Of a stretch of 7,639 nt of DNA, positions 5,832-7,639 are shown piece after piece; position 1 is the first letter of the stretch, and each line of letters starts with the position of its first letter. Both the position numbers and the translations under genes were made by a program. The DNA is taken from assembly GCA_021775195.1 (NCBI GenBank), contig JAJFIG010000396.1, positions 1 to 7,639 on the forward strand, given 5' to 3'. Below the pieces are notes generated by a model. The model ran no database searches. It was not told the DNA's origin and saw only the letters and a program-made list of their open reading frames with translations. Source of the DNA: Rhodospirillales bacterium. GTDB lineage: Bacteria > Pseudomonadota > Alphaproteobacteria > Rhodospirillales > 2-02-FULL-58-16.

Positions 5832-6637
5832 CGACCCTTCCACGGCGGCATCGGGCGCTTTTCATTGAAGGCGTCGATACCGTCCTGTGCGTCCTCGGTC
5901 ATCATGTTGCAGGTCATGGTCTCGCCGGCCAGGGCATAGGCCTCCTCGAGCCCGGCCTCGAGCTGGCGGTAAAAGAGCTGCTTGCCCATGGCGATGGAGG
6001 CCGCCGATTTGGTGGCGACCTTGTCCGCCAGGTCGGCCACCGCCTCGTCCAGTTCAGCGGCCGGCACAACCCGATTGATAAGGCCGTAGGAAAGCGCCGT
6101 CGGGGCGTCGATGAATTCGCCGGTCAACAGCATTTCCATGGCCTGCTTTCGGGGCAGGTTGCGGGTGACGGCGATCATCGGTGTGGAGCAGAAGAGGCCG
6201 ACCTTGATGCCGGAGGTGGCGAACCGTGCTTCGTCGACGGCAACCGCCAGGTCGCACTGGGCCACCAACTGGCACCCGGCGGCGGTGGCGATGCCGTGCA
6301 CCCGGGCGATCACCGGCTGGGGGATCCGGGTTATGGCCAGCATCATCCTGCTGCACTGCTCGAACAACGCCCTGGTGGCCTCGCGGCTGTCGTTCCGGCG
6401 CATCTCCTTGAGATCGTGACCGGCGCAAAAGGCGCGCCCGTTGCCGGCCAAAACGACGACGCGGATGGTGTCGTCGGCGGCAATGGCGTCCAGTTCGTCC
6501 TGGATCGCGGTCAACAGGCCAATGGACAGGGCATTGAACTTGTCCGGCCGGTTCAGGGTGAGGGTGGCGATCCCACCCGCGTCGTGGCGCAGAAGAAGAG
6601 GGGACTCCGGCACGGGGCTTGGCATGGCGGCGGTCAT
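5828..6637 (-). CDS. Enoyl-CoA hydratase/isomerase (crotonase) family protein, ECHDC3-type
   Basis: A 269-residue crotonase-fold protein. LNRPDKFNALS near 28-38, FCAGHDLKEM at 70-79 and the oxyanion-hole segment HGIATAAGCQLVAQCD at 114-129 place it in the superfamily. The ATSGIKVGLFCSTP stretch at 140-153 and the PRKQAMEMLLTGE that follows match human ECHDC3 as I remember it, more closely than classical hydratases. Aligned to rat enoyl-CoA hydratase, the catalytic Glu144 is Gln123 and Glu164 is Gly143, so ordinary hydration is unlikely. It may bind acyl-CoA or act on a different substrate. I chose ATG 6637, with GGAGAG seven bases upstream, over an in-frame ATG at 6715 that has no ribosome site and an unconserved extension. 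It is the first gene of the unit that continues with the CoA-binding and MetY genes, and is divergent from a thioesterase. Confidence 0.9.
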   Translation of the reverse strand: MTAAMPSPVPESPLLLRHDAGGIATLTLNRPDKFNALSIGLLTAIQDELDAIAADDTIRVVVLAGNGRAFCAGHDLKEMRRNDSREATRALFEQCSRMMLAITRIPQPVIARVHGIATAAGCQLVAQCDLAVAVDEARFATSGIKVGLFCSTPMIAVTRNLPRKQAMEMLLTGEFIDAPTALSYGLINRVVPAAELDEAVADLADKVATKSAASIAMGKQLFYRQLEAGLEEAYALAGETMTCNMMTEDAQDGIDAFNEKRPMPPWKGR

Positions 6638-6749
6638 GGTCGTGCTCTCCAATTCGCGCGGTTTGCCGGGACTTTCGGCAATGTGCCGTGTTTGCTCTGG
6701 GCAAGGCAAGGTCATTCTATCTGCCCAGGGGTGGCGCAGCCTACCCCCG

Positions 6750-6778
6750 ACAATATTTGACGTTTACGTAAACGTCAA
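6750..6778 (-). promoter_or_regulatory. Mirror-image promoter for the crotonase/CoA-binding/MetY operon
   Basis: By the symmetry of the palindrome, the minus strand carries TTGACG at 6773-6778, a 17-base spacer, and TATTGT at 6750-6755. Transcription would begin near 6743, with a leader of about 105 bases before ATG 6637. The two promoters overlap almost completely, so polymerase can probably occupy only one at a time. Confidence 0.55.
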
Positions 6779-6785
6779 ATATTGT
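6757..6785 (+). promoter_or_regulatory. Sigma-70-type promoter for the thioesterase gene, inside the palindrome
   Basis: The -35 is TTGACG at 6757-6762 (5 of 6), the spacer is exactly 17 bases, and the -10 is TATTGT at 6780-6785 (4 of 6). Transcription would start near 6792, giving a leader of about 26 bases with the GAGAGGG ribosome site. The operator-like TTTACGTAAA lies within the spacer, so a bound protein would block or remodel polymerase binding. Confidence 0.6.
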
Positions 6786-6817
6786 CGGGGAAAGTTGGAG
6801 ATGTGAGAGAGGGATAT

Positions 6818-7240
6818 ATGGCAAAGATTACGGTCGAGGAATTCACTACCCTGATCAAGGGAGAGCTGCCCTGGGCCGAGGAAACGGGCATGCGGGTGGA
6901 AGCCATAGGCCCGGGTACGGCGCGGCTGTGCCTGCCGTTCGACGACAGTCTCCTTCGTCCCGGCGGCACGGTCTCGGGGCCGTCGATGATGGCACTGGCG
7001 GACGCCACCATGTACGCCGTGGTCCTGAGCGAGATCGGCGAGGTCAAGCTGGCGGTGACGACCAGCTTCAACATCAACTTCCTGCGCCGCCCGGAACCCG
7101 GGGACATTGCCGCGGAAGGGCGCTCGATAAAGGTCGGGAAGCGCCTGGCGGTGATGGAGGTCACCCTCTATACGGTGGGCGACGCCGATCCCGTGGCCCA
7201 TGCCACGGGAACCTATTCCATTCCGCCGCGAAAAGCGTAG
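6818..7240 (+). CDS. PaaI-type hotdog-fold acyl-CoA thioesterase
   Basis: A 140-residue single hotdog-domain protein of the PaaI/4HBT thioesterase family, which hydrolyses acyl- or aryl-CoA thioesters in the cytoplasm. The family's active-site loop and central helix are seen as RPGGTVSGPSMMALADATMY at 47-66. It keeps the Gly-Gly turn (49-50) and Asp62, while the His of the common HGG motif is replaced by Pro. This variant is, as I recall, common among alphaproteobacterial relatives. The closing strands TTSFNINFLRRPEPGDI and HATGTYSIP are also typical. ATG 6818 has GAGAGGG four bases upstream. An in-frame TTG at 6782 lies inside the palindrome and is rejected. The gene is divergent from the crotonase operon and is predicted to share its control site, which fits a role in acyl-CoA turnover. 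The substrate is not known. Confidence 0.88.
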   Translation: MAKITVEEFTTLIKGELPWAEETGMRVEAIGPGTARLCLPFDDSLLRPGGTVSGPSMMALADATMYAVVLSEIGEVKLAVTTSFNINFLRRPEPGDIAAEGRSIKVGKRLAVMEVTLYTVGDADPVAHATGTYSIPPRKA

Positions 7241-7255
7241 GGGATCCGCGAATTT

Positions 7256-7282
7256 GCCGGGGGATTGGCTTCTCGGCCCGGC
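7256..7282. terminator. Weak hairpin between convergent thioesterase and hemerythrin genes
   Basis: GCCGGG at 7256-7261 pairs with CCCGGC at 7277-7282 across a 15-base loop, in the 55-base gap between the two stop codons. There is no T-run on the plus side and only AAATT on the minus side. Termination here is expected from the layout, but the structure is weak evidence for it. Confidence 0.2.
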
Positions 7283-7295
7283 TCCGACGCCATTA

Positions 7296-7639
7296 TTACT
7301 TGTCGGCGTCCAATGACAGTTTTTCGACGAAGGCGCGGTTGGCCCGTTCAATCTCGTCCTGCTTGCCGTCCATGAAGGGCTGGTAAAGCTTGTCGCGGCC
7401 GACGATATGATCGGTCAGCCAGTTGGTCATGAATTCAAGCATATCCTCGCCATGCACGGTGTCATTGTCGGCGAGGAAATCGTCGCGGATACCTATGACC
7501 TTGGCGGTGATCTGGTCGTGGATCTTCTTGTGATCCTCGTAGTCGGGGTAGCCGCAAGCGGCCATCAAAACTTCCTCGCGGCCGAAATGGTAAAGGGTGT
7601 AATCACATAGGGCATTCAGAACGCTGCCCACGGTTTCCT
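7296..7639 (-). CDS. Bacteriohemerythrin, N-terminus beyond the window edge
   Basis: About 114 residues are visible, ending at TAA 7296-7298. The frame stays open to base 7639, so roughly the first 30-40 residues of a normal hemerythrin are missing. Counting from GTG 7631, diiron ligands appear in family order: His15 and Glu19 in YHFGREE, His34 and His38 in DHKKIH, and His75 and Asp80 in DHIVGRD. The first histidine of the set would be in the missing part. GTG 7631 is an internal Val, since the upstream residues E-T continue the first helix. Such proteins bind O2 reversibly at a non-heme diiron centre, and in bacteria they serve oxygen supply, sensing or iron handling. It is convergent with the thioesterase gene and probably unrelated to it. 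Confidence 0.92.
   Translation of the reverse strand, partial: ETVGSVLNALCDYTLYHFGREEVLMAACGYPDYEDHKKIHDQITAKVIGIRDDFLADNDTVHGEDMLEFMTNWLTDHIVGRDKLYQPFMDGKQDEIERANRAFVEKLSLDADK

Larger units (their letters stand above)
6745..6790. repeat. Perfect 46-bp palindrome in the divergent control region
   Basis: Two 23-base arms, 6745-6767 and 6768-6790, are exact reverse complements with no loop. The centre is TTTACGTAAA (6763-6772), flanked by TTGACG and its mirror. The arms continue through CAATAT to a CCCCG end. It is markedly AT-richer than the genes on each side. It lies between the divergent crotonase and thioesterase starts, 108 bases from one and 28 bases from the other. A palindrome of this kind usually marks binding of a dimeric, or paired-dimer, regulator. 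Confidence 0.95.

Noticed and set aside
6638..6715. N-terminal extension of the crotonase from ATG 6715
   Set aside because: There is no ribosome site in front of 6715, and the extension is not like any crotonase. GGAGAG precedes ATG 6637.
6663..6728. Two short stem-loops in the crotonase operon leader (6663-6681 and 6697-6728), considered as a riboswitch or attenuator
   Set aside because: Stems are only 6 and 7 pairs with no known aptamer features such as a SAM riboswitch core, and no alternative terminator with a T-run is visible.
5729..6760. 343-codon plus-strand open frame opposite the crotonase and CoA-binding genes
   Set aside because: It is rich in Gly, Arg, His and Asp with no recognisable domain, and lies entirely antisense to two well-supported genes. 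High GC makes such long antisense frames common.
6745..6790. The palindrome as an intrinsic terminator or mobile-element end
   Set aside because: It lies between divergent starts, where no terminator is needed. It has no loop or T-run, and there is no transposase or target-site duplication nearby. The promoter/operator reading explains it better.

Overview
The window looks like a GC-rich chromosomal stretch from a Gram-negative alphaproteobacterium, possibly a Rhodospirillales member. This rests on an LpxA-like lipid A acyltransferase C-terminus, a Tat-exported TRAP solute-binding protein, a bacteriohemerythrin, and a crotonase/CoA-binding/MetY gene cluster. The taxonomic placement is inference from gene content and codon bias, with no marker gene to confirm it. 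All genes seen are protein coding. I found no tRNA, rRNA, CRISPR array, insertion sequence or phage gene.

Layout, left to right. (1) Bases 1-234: the C-terminal end of an LpxA-like acyltransferase on the + strand, followed by a very GC-rich hairpin. (2) Bases 314-1774, minus strand: an apparent two-gene operon of a small two-helix membrane protein of unknown function followed by a TRAP-type (DctP) periplasmic binding protein. No DctQ or DctM membrane subunits are present. (3) Bases 1775-2130: a 356-base gene-free divergent control region with a perfect TTGACA box and a short inverted repeat. (4) Bases 2131-3967, plus strand: an Fsr-like major facilitator transporter followed after 25 bases by a glutathione S-transferase. 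(5) Bases 3994-6637, minus strand: a three-gene unit read as ECHDC3-type crotonase, CoA-binding Rossmann protein (YccU family), and O-acetylhomoserine sulfhydrylase (MetY-like). Both junctions are 4-base ATGA overlaps. (6) Bases 6638-6817: a divergent control region holding a perfect 46-bp palindrome. (7) Bases 6818-7240, plus strand: a PaaI-type hotdog thioesterase. (8) Bases 7296-7639, minus strand: a bacteriohemerythrin that runs off the right edge.

The most notable structure is the palindrome at 6745-6790. Each strand carries TTGACG, a 17-base spacer and TATTGT, so the same 46 bases appear to hold two overlapping, mirror-image promoters with a TTTACGTAAA operator-like core shared between their spacers. 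One would fire the crotonase/CoA-binding/MetY operon, the other the thioesterase. This suggests that a single regulator bound at the core sets both outputs together, tying acyl-CoA handling to homocysteine/methionine synthesis. The crotonase lacks both catalytic glutamates of classical enoyl-CoA hydratases, so its reaction is open.
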